Under the pieces are notes generated by a model. That model worked only from the letters and a program-made list of their open reading frames with translations. It had not been told where the DNA came from and did no database searches. Below are positions 10,654 through 18,958 of a stretch of 64,000 nucleotides of DNA, piece by piece (position 1 is the stretch's first letter; every line of letters begins with the position of its first letter). This DNA comes from Providencia sneebia DSM 19967 (GTDB lineage Bacteria > Pseudomonadota > Gammaproteobacteria > Enterobacterales > Enterobacteriaceae): positions 3,574,027 through 3,638,026 of the forward strand of contig NZ_CM001773.1 of assembly GCF_000314895.2 (NCBI RefSeq), written 5' to 3'. The position numbers and the translations under genes were made by a program.

Positions 10654-11013
10654 TTATTCATTTGCCTTAGTCATTATTGAGTCATTTTTTGGGCCTAACC
10701 ATTTAAGCTGCTCTTTTAATTCTTTGGGTACTAAATTAAATAACATTTCAATGTATTCTATATTTTTTGAATAAAGTATACTTATTTTTGGAGTGCAATT
10801 CTCATAATAGTATTTAGCTTGGTAGTTTAAAAATGATATATCACTACTAGTAAACTCATCGATTAAAATTTTATTTTGTCGATTATGTATTAGTTCAGAT
10901 TCATAGTAACATGATAAATCCTCAGATTTTCTTTTTTTACTTTGAGATTGAATATTTCTTATATATGGAAGGATCCAAAATAATATATCTGCATATATTT
11001 CATTTTTTATCAT
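10654..11013 (-). CDS. Hypothetical protein, probable immunity protein
   Basis: A 119-aa protein of unrecognised family (MIKNEIYADILFWILPYIRN at the start, FNLVPKELKEQLKWLGPK near the end). Its ATG lies 12 bases after the stop of the toxin tail at 11026, with an AGG upstream. Low GC, leftward orientation and position behind a toxin tail support an immunity role, but no family motif confirms it. About 90 bases with no clear feature separate its stop from the next toxin tail. Confidence 0.6.
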   Translation of the reverse strand: MIKNEIYADILFWILPYIRNIQSQSKKRKSEDLSCYYESELIHNRQNKILIDEFTSSDISFLNYQAKYYYENCTPKISILYSKNIEYIEMLFNLVPKELKEQLKWLGPKNDSIMTKANE

Positions 11014-11025
11014 AATATTAACCTA

Positions 11026-11175
11026 TTAATTTCTAGATGGTAATGGCCTTGCCCCAGTAGGAGTAGATTCAACGATCGTCCACCTGCCATTTTCAATCAA
11101 TTTATTGATATATTGTGAATCTCCTGTTTTCATATATATTTCTTTAGCCGTTACCATTCTGTGGTTATCAAGTTG
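11026..11175 (-). pseudogene. Toxin C-terminal tail fused to an IS21-type transposase start
   Basis: This is the 3' part of a 74-codon frame starting at ATG 11250. The first 25 codons look like an IS21 transposase. From about codon 26 the sequence changes to LDNHRMVTAKEIYMKTGDSQ, continues with NKLIENGRWTIVESTPTG and ends ARPLPSRN at 11026. The second part resembles a toxin C terminus and precedes the immunity-like gene at 11013 by 12 bases. The fused ORF is probably an accident of IS insertion and deletion, not a working protein. Confidence 0.45.
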
Positions 11176-11335
11176 TAATTTATTAGCAATCTCTCGCTGA
11201 GAGAGCCGGTCTTTATGAAAAAGGCGTCGGACTTTGGTGATGGTTTCCATACAAAGTATTCCAAATTATTCCTTGCAAAAACAGGGAGTGTAGCAGAGCT
11301 ATCAGGTGGATCATTTTTACACGATCTTTCCTGCC
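11176..11335 (-). mobile_element. IS21-family insertion sequence remnant (transposase N terminus and upstream end)
   Basis: The reverse strand from ATG 11250 encodes METITKVRRLFHKD followed by LSQREIANKL, which matches the start of IstA-type transposases with their helix-turn-helix. The expected continuation SRNTV is missing, so the element is cut after codon 25. The upstream bases include GTGTAAAAATGATCCACC, similar to leader sequences I associate with IS21 elements. The outer boundary is not certain; 11335 is approximate. Confidence 0.45.
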
Positions 11336-11476
11336 TAATTTGGTGGAGTTTTGCATGATCATGAACATATAGGTAAATCATTTCGTACATATACGGTGAT
11401 TTTTATATCTATTTTGGGCGGATTATTAGTTTGTCATTTGGTCAATATGAGTTTGTATGAAAGTATTAAAAATGCC

Positions 11477-11514
11477 TAAAAATGAAAGCCACCTTGTTAT
11501 AAGATGGCTTTCAT
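11477..11514 (-). terminator. Rho-independent terminator after the CdiI-like gene
   Basis: On the reverse strand ATGAAAGCCA pairs with TGGCTTTCAT, with two further pairs inside, and a TTTTT run follows. It lies just downstream of the immunity gene ending at 11529. Confidence 0.8.
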
Positions 11515-11528
11515 ATGTGAACGTAAAA

Positions 11529-12029
11529 TTAGAATTTTTTAGAGGTACAACGACTTAATGCTAACCTAACCCCAGAACCAATTTCATCAAATGTGTTATC
11601 GAGAGATAATATCACATGCTTAGATTCATCTACCCCTTCCCACCCTTCCCATTTTGAATGGTGAGTTGGCTGAATTGTTAGTTTTTTATTTAAAAGATAT
11701 ACAGAGCAATTCAGCATGTTTGCTAAAAGCTGGCGTTTAGAACGATAACTGTATGTTGACTTTAGCACTTCAAGTCTTGAATTCCAGTTTTCCTTCGCGT
11801 TTTTAAAGAGTTTATCATATTCCTCATTACTAAGTTGGGTATTACTACACTCTAGAGCTTTAATCAATTCCTCACCTAGTTTGTGATTCGAACAATCTAA
11901 AGGCAACAACATTGGTGAGTAACTCATATCTGTTGTCAATATTCCATTTCCTGACCTTGTATTTATGCAAATAAACTTATCTGTAATATTTAAAACAGCA
12001 GAATAATATTTATCTTGAATAAAGTTCAT
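11529..12029 (-). CDS. CdiI-type immunity protein (DUF1436 family)
   Basis: A 166-aa protein resembling the CdiI/DUF1436 immunity family, which neutralises CdiA C-terminal toxins delivered by neighbouring cells. The most telling part is the C terminus: TIQPTHHSKWEGWEG, then the EIGSGVRLALSRC ending, matching the family pattern of a PTHH-K-E-W-G block followed by EIGAALRLALSRC. The middle RSKRQLLANMLNCSVYLLN also fits. Its ATG overlaps the stop of a toxin tail by one base (TAATG). A terminator follows. No cdiB or full cdiA is in the window, so this is an orphan immunity gene. Family call from memory. Confidence 0.75.
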   Translation of the reverse strand: MNFIQDKYYSAVLNITDKFICINTRSGNGILTTDMSYSPMLLPLDCSNHKLGEELIKALECSNTQLSNEEYDKLFKNAKENWNSRLEVLKSTYSYRSKRQLLANMLNCSVYLLNKKLTIQPTHHSKWEGWEGVDESKHVILSLDNTFDEIGSGVRLALSRCTSKKF

Positions 12030-12121
12030 TATTTCACCTGTGTTATTTTTACTTCAATACCCACACCTTGGCCGTATGAGGCTGCCCGATTAATTTCAAT
12101 CCATTGAGCTTTAACCGTATT
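12029..12121 (-). pseudogene. C-terminal tail of a CdiA-type toxin (30 codons)
   Basis: The reverse strand reads NTVKAQWIEINRAASYGQGV and then GIEVKITQVK to a TAA at 12029-12031. It begins immediately at the stop codon of the upstream immunity gene (12122) and its own stop overlaps the start of the CdiI-like gene. It is the end of the toxin that this CdiI would neutralise; the rest of the toxin has been lost. Confidence 0.55.
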
Positions 12122-12406
12122 TTAAATTAAATTAGCCGGTAGAGATATATTCCTGCCTTCGATATAATTCCAGGTTATTTCACTTAAAACTTTAGATACC
12201 TCTGGTTTATATGGCATTATGGACATTATTAACTTATCGAGTTCATCGGTATAATTTATACCTTTTATTCCTTTAACCTCAAATATACTTGCCATAAAAA
12301 ATTTAGTTTCTTTATTGAAACTAAAACCATAGCTAATAACCTTCGTTTTATTATCATAATCTATTGATAATAAAACAATATTATGGTTTGTAGACACTAT
12401 GTCCAT
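12122..12406 (-). CDS. Hypothetical protein, probable immunity protein for the papain-like toxin
   Basis: A 94-aa protein of unrecognised family (NHNIVLLSIDYDNKTKVISY at the start, EITWNYIEGRNISLPANLI at the end). I start it at the ATG at 12406, which has AAGGA eight bases upstream. An ATG nine bases earlier (12415) is in frame but too close to that site. It overlaps the end of the broken papain-like toxin by 26 bases in another frame, a typical toxin-immunity arrangement. The role is inferred from this overlap. Confidence 0.6.
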   Translation of the reverse strand: MDIVSTNHNIVLLSIDYDNKTKVISYGFSFNKETKFFMASIFEVKGIKGINYTDELDKLIMSIMPYKPEVSKVLSEITWNYIEGRNISLPANLI

Positions 12407-12952
12407 TCCATGCATCCTTAAATTCGTTAACTTTCATTGTGTACCGAGTTCCTTTAAATGGATCATTGATTATTACATTACCTCCATTGTCTACACCTTT
12501 AACAACAACCCAATGACCAACTTTATTACCTGAGTCCCACATCATTGCACTCCAAGAACCAGTACGATTTAATGATTCAAAACTTGAGGAAGAAACATTA
12601 TTAGCAACCCAACACGCTGTGCGACTTTATTCCAATCATTATTCGCAAGTATTGGTAATTTTGCATCACCTGGATTCCCCGTTGTCCATTTCATGTCTTT
12701 ATCTAAGCCATTTAATGCACCTGAAATCACCATTTGAGTAATAATCGATTTGACGGTATCGCTTTTGCCTAGTGAATTAAGTGTTTTGGATAGATAGGCC
12801 ATTTTTTCCTTGCTGATGAATAATAATCCGAGAGTAGCCATTTTGGGTTCCTGGTTGGATATTGATGGTGTACTTGGTAGACGATAATTATTATTTATAC
12901 ATATTTGACTTAAAAGTGGGATAAAAAAAAGAAAGGAACTAGATAACCGCAT
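12381..12952 (-). pseudogene. Broken CdiA/hemagglutinin toxin: DUF637-like pre-toxin plus papain-like peptidase toxin end
   Basis: The first frame (12952 to about 12630) contains LSKTLNSLGKSDTVKSIITQ, MVISGALNGLDKDM and LPILANNDWNKVAQRV, the pattern of the DUF637 region of hemagglutinin-type toxins. The frame then dies at 12569, but the next frame continues as CWVANNVSSSSF, then TGSWSAMMWDSGNKVGHWVV, KGVDNGGNVIINDPF and a stop at 12381. The latter is like the C-terminal half of papain-like/C39-like cysteine peptidase toxins, with the His in GHW and the Asp in NDP. A one-base shift or an out-of-frame recombination near 12620-12640 separates them, so no working toxin is made. Confidence 0.6.
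12746..12795 (-). repeat. Direct repeat, copy B of the pre-toxin coding segment
   Basis: Second copy of the 50-bp segment at 8614-8663, same orientation. Four of the five differences are silent, showing both were once under protein-level selection. Confidence 0.85.
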
Positions 12953-13130
12953 TGAACGACAATGACCTGATACAACAAATTAAATCTTCCATTCAAATCA
13001 AAGTTGCTCATATTCATCAAAGAAATTTAAGTTACTCCTCATTGAGCGAAAAATAACTCAAAGGGTGATTCGTTAAGATGATTGTCTCGATAATCCTTTT
13101 TAGGGGTTAAAAATAACATACCGTTTTTTA

Positions 13131-13180
13131 ATGACACTCAATGACACTCAATGACACTCAATGACACTCAATGACACTCA
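13131..13180. repeat. Five tandem copies of a 10-bp sequence
   Basis: ATGACACTCA occurs five times without interruption. The array lies in the 327-base intergenic stretch between the toxin remnant and acpH, about 100 bases upstream of the acpH start codon. The remaining bases of this gap show nothing I can name. Copy number could vary by slippage. Confidence 0.95.
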
Positions 13181-13279
13181 ACAAGAGATTATTAAACTTC
13201 ACATCAAAAATATCATGTACTAAAAAATACCACTCAGATCTTCTACAGAATTTATGCACCATCAGGTATATTAGGTGAT

Positions 13280-13876
13280 ATGAATTTCCTAGCGCACCTC
13301 CATTTAGCCTATCGGGCAAATAGCTCTCTTTTGGGTAATATTATGGCTGATTTTGTCCGTGGTAATCCTTCAGGGCTTTATACACCCGATATTGTTTCGG
13401 GCATTTTCATGCATCGAGCAGTTGATAAAGCAACTGATTCGCATCCATTAGTGAAAGAAGCACGAGCACTCTTTCGGCCTGATTATCGCCGTGTTGCCGC
13501 GATCACGTTAGACCTTGTATGGGATCATTTTCTCTCTTTACACTGGCAGCAATTTGAGCATGAATTAAATCTATCTGAATTTATTCTTTATGCCCGCCAA
13601 CATATAGAACCGCATCTTTCTCAAACACCAGAAAAATTCCAAGAGCTCAATGAATTTCTTTGGCCACAACGCTGGTTAATTCGCTATGCAGATGCAGAAT
13701 ACATTGGTAAATCATTAAATGGTATGGCGCGAAGACGACCTAAATTACATGCATTAAGTGATTCATTTGATGATTTTTTGATGAATTATGATCAGCTCGA
13801 ACAGATTTTCTTCCAGTTTTATCCACAAATGCTTCACGATGCTAAGCAAGGTGTTTTTCTAAAAGCACTTAATTAA
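13280..13876 (+). CDS. acpH: Acyl carrier protein phosphodiesterase
   Basis: AcpH removes the 4'-phosphopantetheine prosthetic group from acyl carrier protein. The sequence begins MNFLAHLHLAYRANSSLLGN and contains the conserved ADFVRGN, GIFMHRAVDKATD, and ITLDLVWDHFLS motifs with the Asp/His metal ligands of this HD-like family. 198 aa compares with 193 in E. coli. In E. coli it is divergent from queA and close to it; here the toxin/immunity array is inserted in between, which is good evidence for the site of insertion. Confidence 0.95.
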   Translation: MNFLAHLHLAYRANSSLLGNIMADFVRGNPSGLYTPDIVSGIFMHRAVDKATDSHPLVKEARALFRPDYRRVAAITLDLVWDHFLSLHWQQFEHELNLSEFILYARQHIEPHLSQTPEKFQELNEFLWPQRWLIRYADAEYIGKSLNGMARRRPKLHALSDSFDDFLMNYDQLEQIFFQFYPQMLHDAKQGVFLKALN

Positions 13877-13979
13877 TATCACGCGTAAGATAACAAACTT
13901 AGTTATATATCACTGATATAAATAAGTGTTGTACATCAACTTAATAGAACACTCACCTTGCATTTTCACTCTATATTAT

Positions 13980-14010
13980 GTAGATTGATAGACAAAATCT
14001 ATCAATCTAC
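13980..14010. promoter_or_regulatory. Perfect 13-bp inverted repeat with 5-base loop
   Basis: GTAGATTGATAGA and its exact reverse complement TCTATCAATCTAC flank CAAAA. The palindrome lies 104 bases after acpH and 104 bases before the peroxiredoxin start. It lacks a T run, so it may be an operator or an RNA stem-loop, not a standard terminator. Confidence 0.6.
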
Positions 14011-14114
14011 ATTTGTATAGAACACACCAAATACAACAGCACTTCCATAGCAAATACGATTATTTCGATATATGAAAAGTGTTAAACCTTTAATTCAAAT
14101 TTATAGGAGTTATT

Positions 14115-14717
14115 ATGGTTCTGGTAACACGTCAAGCCCCTGATTTTACAGCATCTGCCGTTCTTGGTAACGGTGAAATAGTTGATAATTTCAACTTAAA
14201 AGATCACTTAAATGGTCGCCCTGCGGTTATTTTCTTTTGGCCAATGGACTTCACTTTTGTTTGCCCTTCAGAATTGATCGCTTTTGATCACCGTTATGAA
14301 GAGTTTCAAAATCGTGGCGTTGAAATTATTGGTATCTCTTTTGACTCTGAGTTTGTTCACAATGCTTGGCGTAAAACGCCTGTAGCTGATGGCGGTATTG
14401 GTGAAGTTAAGTACCCAATGGTTGCTGATATTAAACGTGAAATCACCAAAGCTTACGGCATTGAGCACCCAGAAGCAGGTGTTGCATTACGTGGTTCTTT
14501 CCTCGTTGATCAAAACGGCATTGTGCGCCACCAAGTTGTAAATGACCTACCATTAGGCCGTAATATTGATGAAATGTTGCGTATGGTTGATGCGCTGCAA
14601 TTCCATGAAGAACATGGTGATGTGTGCCCTGCTCAATGGGAAAAAGGCAAAGAAGGTATGAATGCATCACCTAAAGGTGTTGCTGACTTCCTGACTAAAA
14701 ACGCGACTAGCCTCTAA
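14115..14717 (+). CDS. 2-Cys peroxiredoxin (AhpC/TsaA family)
   Basis: A thiol peroxidase that reduces H2O2 and organic peroxides. The peroxidatic Cys50 is in DFTFVCPSE and the resolving Cys171 is in HGDVCPAQW, the typical 2-Cys arrangement. The length of 200 aa fits the eukaryote-like Prx/TsaA group. It is not next to ahpF, so its electron donor is more likely thioredoxin, an inference. A TAGGAG ribosome-binding site precedes the ATG, and a terminator follows at 14739. The palindrome at 13980 lies in its upstream region. Confidence 0.93.
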   Translation: MVLVTRQAPDFTASAVLGNGEIVDNFNLKDHLNGRPAVIFFWPMDFTFVCPSELIAFDHRYEEFQNRGVEIIGISFDSEFVHNAWRKTPVADGGIGEVKYPMVADIKREITKAYGIEHPEAGVALRGSFLVDQNGIVRHQVVNDLPLGRNIDEMLRMVDALQFHEEHGDVCPAQWEKGKEGMNASPKGVADFLTKNATSL

Positions 14718-14738
14718 CATAGCCTTTAATCATAATCT

Positions 14739-14773
14739 GCCGGTCTGTAAATCCTTACATGCCGGTTTTTTTA
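14739..14773 (+). terminator. Rho-independent terminator after the peroxiredoxin gene
   Basis: CCGG-TC-TGTAA pairs with TTACA-TG-CCGG around ATCC, followed by seven T. It ends the single-gene peroxiredoxin transcript. Confidence 0.8.
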
Positions 14774-15022
14774 TCTAAAATTCAATTCATAACAATTTTA
14801 TCTTCTTCTTTTTTTTATCACTTTTTAACTAATCATAACTATAAAAATCTCATTACTTTCAAAAACCAACATAATAGTTCATATCCCACTTAACACACTT
14901 TTACCTCCGTACTTTTTATACTATGGTTACATTTATCAAAAAAATCATTCTATAAAAATGACATATTCCAGTGAATGATTAACTTATATCACGACACATT
15001 AAACGCTAAGGCCAAGTTAACC

Positions 15023-15643
15023 ATGAAACTTAAAATGCTCGCATCTGTTGTTATTGCTACAGCCCTACTTGCAGGTTGTGATAACAATCAAACCGCTTCA
15101 GAAAGTAATTTCAAAAAGTCGATACAAGATTATTTAGATACAATGCCAGCAATTTGTATTAATACTGGTGTCTTTCCTGCCGTTTTATCCCCACAAATGG
15201 ATACAAAGCGCATTGAGAAATTAGATGCCCTCGTTGATGTTGGATTATTAAAACGTGCGAAAAAAGAAGTGGTCATCAAGGATATATGGGGAGAGGAAAA
15301 GCCATTAGAAGGGATAGAATTTAATCTAACAAGTGACGGCGAGAAATTCTTTGATGATACAACAGCAAACTTTTCTGGTCGCGGTCGTTTCTGCACAGGT
15401 AAATTAACGGTAACTGAAGTGACTAACTTTAGTGAACCAGCCGAGCGTAATGGTCAAAAAATTTCTATTGCGAACTTTAAACAAAAGATTGATGACATAG
15501 CGCCTTGGGCACAAAATGAAAAAGTAGTTGTTGCCTTCCCTCAAATAAAATCAATCCAAGAAAATGCCGCTAAAACGCAGCAAACGCCATTAGTTCTAAC
15601 AAATGATGGTTGGCTCCATTTCGGTGCTTTCAATCAAAAGTAA
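15023..15643 (+). CDS. Putative lipoprotein of unknown function
   Basis: The start at 15023 gives a classic lipoprotein signal: MKLKMLASVVIATALLAGC, with the lipid-modified Cys at residue 19 in the LLAGC lipobox. A longer frame to 14975 would bury this signal, so I reject it. The mature part (about 188 aa) has two further cysteines (PAICIN and GRFCTG) that may form a disulfide and a mixed alpha/beta look, but I do not recognise the family. Residue 2 after the Cys is Asp, which predicts retention in the inner membrane. It is a single gene facing brnQ, with a bidirectional terminator between them. Confidence 0.8.
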   Translation: MKLKMLASVVIATALLAGCDNNQTASESNFKKSIQDYLDTMPAICINTGVFPAVLSPQMDTKRIEKLDALVDVGLLKRAKKEVVIKDIWGEEKPLEGIEFNLTSDGEKFFDDTTANFSGRGRFCTGKLTVTEVTNFSEPAERNGQKISIANFKQKIDDIAPWAQNEKVVVAFPQIKSIQENAAKTQQTPLVLTNDGWLHFGAFNQK

Positions 15644-15672
15644 ATTACCGCAATTATTTGATGAAATAACGA

Positions 15673-15701
15673 AAATCCCCGCCCATTTTGGGCGAGGATT
15701 T
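15673..15701. terminator. Bidirectional terminator between the lipoprotein gene and brnQ
   Basis: AAATCC-C-CGCCC pairs with GGGCG-A-GGATTT around a short loop. It lies between convergent genes, so it can serve both strands. Confidence 0.7.
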
Positions 15702-15714
15702 ATCACTTATTTTA

Positions 15715-17040
15715 TTAAGCTTGTTTGTGTTGTGGTGCTGGTGTAATAACTCTATCGCAAATTACAGCAATCACTAAAACAATAATAGAAGGTAGTAACC
15801 AAGCCAAATCTTGCTGATAAAACGGGATTGATGTCATCCACTCAGGAATGTAGCCTTTTAAGGCATCAGAAGCTTTAGCCGCTCCAATCAAACCAACAAT
15901 AAAGCTTGTTAGCATTGTCGGCGCAATAACAATACTTGGGTTACGCCACCATTTTAATGTAAAGCTTAACAGGATCAGCACAATACAAGGTGGATAAATC
16001 GCAACTAATACAGGCACAGAGAAAGCAATTAATTTACTCAAGCCAAGGTTAGACACTAACATTGAAAATAGGCCGAGAATCAAAACTAAATTGCGATAAG
16101 AAATCGGTACATAGCGGCTAAAAAATTCAGCACATGCGCAGGTCAATCCAACAGCCGTAACAATACAAGCAACGAAAATAAGAACCGCAAGGAAGAAGCT
16201 ACCATAATCGCCAAAAGTATATTGGACATAAGTATGGAGGATGTCTGCACCATCTTGAGGATTAGGGATGATCGATGCGCTGTTCTCACCTAACTTGAAT
16301 AATGATAGGTAAACCAGAGTCAATAGCACACCCGCAATTAACCCAGCCCACATGGTATAGCGAGTCAATAGAGAAGAGTTTTCAATACCTCGGGAGCGAG
16401 CTGCATTGACAATGACTATCCCGAAGACCATGGCACCTAATGTATCCATGGTCAAATAGCCATTGATAAACCCATTAGAGAATGCCATATCGCGATATTC
16501 ATCTGTTGAAGGCATTGGTTGACCTGCTGGCCAAAATACAGCGGCAACACCAAGAATGGCCAGTGCTAGCATTTTGATTGGAGCTAACACATGTCCAACG
16601 CTATCCAACAATTTCCCTGGATACAAAGAAATTCCAATGACAATAACAAAGTAAACGACACTATAGATCAGTAATGAAATATCAGATTCGCCACCAAACA
16701 ATGGGGCAATACCAATCTTATAAGATACTGTTGCTGTACGCGGTGTTGCAAATAGCGGACCTACGGAAAGATAAGCCACAACAGCAAGTAATATGCCAGC
16801 TGTTTTACCAATCGGCGTGCTGAGAGCTTCAATTCCTCCACCTACTTTAGCTAAAGCAATAACCGTTAAAACTGGAAGCCCAACCCCTGTCACTAAGAAG
16901 CCAAGTGCAGCGGTCCAAACTTGTTCGCCTGCTTGTAAACCAACCATAGGAGGGAAGATGATATTTCCCGCCCCAACGAAAAGCGCAAAGGTCATGAAAC
17001 CTAACGCAATAATATCTCTGGATGTTAATCGATGAGCCAT
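15715..17040 (-). CDS. brnQ: Branched-chain amino acid cation symporter BrnQ
   Basis: A member of the LIVCS family that brings leucine, isoleucine and valine into the cell with Na+ or H+. About twelve hydrophobic segments can be counted. The opening [20 protein letters not shown] with the FPPMVG continuation and the [14 protein letters not shown] segment are family signatures. 441 aa is the expected length (E. coli 439). It is downstream of phoR in the same orientation, as in E. coli, but a 550-base gap argues for its own promoter. Confidence 0.95.
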   Translation of the reverse strand: MAHRLTSRDIIALGFMTFALFVGAGNIIFPPMVGLQAGEQVWTAALGFLVTGVGLPVLTVIALAKVGGGIEALSTPIGKTAGILLAVVAYLSVGPLFATPRTATVSYKIGIAPLFGGESDISLLIYSVVYFVIVIGISLYPGKLLDSVGHVLAPIKMLALAILGVAAVFWPAGQPMPSTDEYRDMAFSNGFINGYLTMDTLGAMVFGIVIVNAARSRGIENSSLLTRYTMWAGLIAGVLLTLVYLSLFKLGENSASIIPNPQDGADILHTYVQYTFGDYGSFFLAVLIFVACIVTAVGLTCACAEFFSRYVPISYRNLVLILGLFSMLVSNLGLSKLIAFSVPVLVAIYPPCIVLILLSFTLKWWRNPSIVIAPTMLTSFIVGLIGAAKASDALKGYIPEWMTSIPFYQQDLAWLLPSIIVLVIAVICDRVITPAPQHKQA

Positions 17041-17590
17041 ATTTTATGTTAAATTTTTTGTCGTAACGTTAAAAGATGAAAGATTACTTATTAGTAACTC
17101 TTTGAAAGATAAATGGCGGTATAGAATTCTAATTAACAAACTTCTAACAATACAGAATGTATTATTAAAACAATCTGACAAGATGAAAAATTAAAAAACA
17201 GGAAAAATCGCCAATAACTAACCACAAGTAAAACTTTTATAGGGAAAAAAGGCAATAGCAAACATCAAAACAAGAAGAATCAACTAAACTATTTTTTATA
17301 ACCAGTGATTACTTTCAGTAAAATCGCCATATACCCGATATGATTTGCATAAAAAATAATCATTTTAGGTGAGACAAATTAATATGTTGCATTTCATGCT
17401 ATTTATTTCACCGCAAGTTCTTTTTCATTCAATCAATTATGTGATTAAATTTTATCAAATAATTATTTTGTTATTTAAATACAGGTAATTAGATTAATAA
17501 TTAATTCTTATTATAGAAATACCCTCCATATTTTACTTATGAAGAGCATTTGCAGGATAAAAAATAATGTTTAATTAAATAGATGTTAAC
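17041..17590. other. 550-base AT-rich intergenic region upstream of brnQ
   Basis: No convincing gene, RNA or strong hairpin was seen on either strand. It should contain the brnQ promoter and the end of the phoBR transcript. No clear ribosome-binding site precedes the brnQ ATG. Confidence 0.5.
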
Positions 17591-18901
17591 TCACTGTTTT
17601 AGATATTTTTTCTCTGAAACAATGAGTACAGGTGGTAAAGTAAATGAAAATTCACTGCCTTTTCCTAACTGGCTTGTCACAATTAACTGGCTGTTGTGGT
17701 GTTGTAGAGCATGTTTAACTATTGCTAACCCAAGCCCTGTTCCACCACCTGATTGCCGTGATCGCGCCTTGTCCACACGATAAAAACGCTCAGTTAAACG
17801 CGGTATATGTTCAGCTGGAATACCGGGGCCATTATCTGCAACGCTAAAACGCGCTCCTTGGCTATTTTTTTGCCAACTCACTTTAATCGTTGTTCCTGCT
17901 GGTGTATGGGAAATCGCGTTATAAACCAGATTAGCGACTGCACTACGCAACTGCTCTTCATTACCGTACACGCACAGCTTTTCATCAATAGCAAATTCAA
18001 GGTGATGTTGATTTTGGCTTAGACTGCTAGCCTCTTGTTCAATCATTTTAAGGATCACGGGGATGTTAATTTGTTCATCCAGACTAATCTGCGGGGCTAC
18101 TTCGATGCGCGATAATTGTAACAACTGTTTGATTAAGTTATCCATTCTGCGTGCTTGATCTTGCATAACATGCAATGCTTTTTTATTCGCTGGTGAATTA
18201 TTTTCTTGATCTTCTAGCACTTCCAAATAGCCTTGGATCACTGTCAATGGCGTACGTAATTCATGACTAACATTGGCAAAAAAATCTCGACGCGATTTTT
18301 CTAAGCGCCGTTTTTCAGTGACATCACGCGCAACCATTAATAATTGATCATCCGTATAAGGTAAAATGCGAAACTCGACATTAGATCCATTATTTAGCTC
18401 TATGGTTAGCCCTTGATCATAATTTTGTAATGTAAAATAGCGAGTAAAGTCAGGATAGCGTAATAAATTAAAAATATGCTGCCCACTGTCTTCAGGCCAA
18501 CGAAATCCTAATAAATGCTGTGCATGGCGATTACACCAAAAGATATTCCCTTCACGAGTCATCATGACAACGGCATCTGGGAGAGATTCAGCCCCACTAC
18601 GAAAGCGTTTAATCAGAACACCTAGTTCTCGCCGACGTTTACGATTACGCTGCTGCATTTGGTAAATACCGTAAAAGATAGGTTCCCAACCACCTTTACC
18701 TTCCGGTGGTAACATGCTGCGATCTAGCCATAACCAATAGGATAATCTCAGCAAATTATAACTGTGCCAAATAAGCGCAGCAGACAATGAAATGACTAAT
18801 AACCAAGCAAGATGACCAATAAAAACGGAAAGAATGAAGGCGGGTAAGATAAATAAAAACAGACCCCAAACTAGCTGTTTCCATGATAAGCGTTCAAGCA
18901 C
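17591..18901 (-). CDS. phoR: Phosphate regulon sensor histidine kinase PhoR
   Basis: PhoR phosphorylates PhoB when phosphate is scarce. Two membrane helices at the N terminus (about 10-50) are followed by a PAS domain, the HisKA box with the phospho-acceptor His ([20 protein letters not shown]), and the ATPase domain with N box ([11 protein letters not shown]), G1 (DNGPGIP), F ([13 protein letters not shown]) and G2 ([10 protein letters not shown]). The start is GTG at 18901, giving MLERLSWKQ as in E. coli. The length is 436 aa against 431 in E. coli. It follows phoB in the same operon after 57 bases. Confidence 0.97.
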   Translation of the reverse strand: MLERLSWKQLVWGLFLFILPAFILSVFIGHLAWLLVISLSAALIWHSYNLLRLSYWLWLDRSMLPPEGKGGWEPIFYGIYQMQQRNRKRRRELGVLIKRFRSGAESLPDAVVMMTREGNIFWCNRHAQHLLGFRWPEDSGQHIFNLLRYPDFTRYFTLQNYDQGLTIELNNGSNVEFRILPYTDDQLLMVARDVTEKRRLEKSRRDFFANVSHELRTPLTVIQGYLEVLEDQENNSPANKKALHVMQDQARRMDNLIKQLLQLSRIEVAPQISLDEQINIPVILKMIEQEASSLSQNQHHLEFAIDEKLCVYGNEEQLRSAVANLVYNAISHTPAGTTIKVSWQKNSQGARFSVADNGPGIPAEHIPRLTERFYRVDKARSRQSGGGTGLGLAIVKHALQHHNSQLIVTSQLGKGSEFSFTLPPVLIVSEKKYLKQ

Positions 18902-18958
18902 GCGCGTTTCTCCTGCTATTTAGGTATCCCTGTTCAATATTCAATTGAATTGCTCCTA

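Noticed and set aside
11151..11390. 79-codon leftward frame over the IS21 remnant
   Set aside because: Different frame from the transposase-like sequence and no recognisable content.
12953..13130. Possible 5' continuation of the toxin gene or a transposase fragment
   Set aside because: Neither strand gave a convincing protein; short stretches only.
13131..13180. Short regular repeats considered as a CRISPR array
   Set aside because: Units are 10 bp with no spacers and no cas genes nearby; it is a simple tandem repeat.
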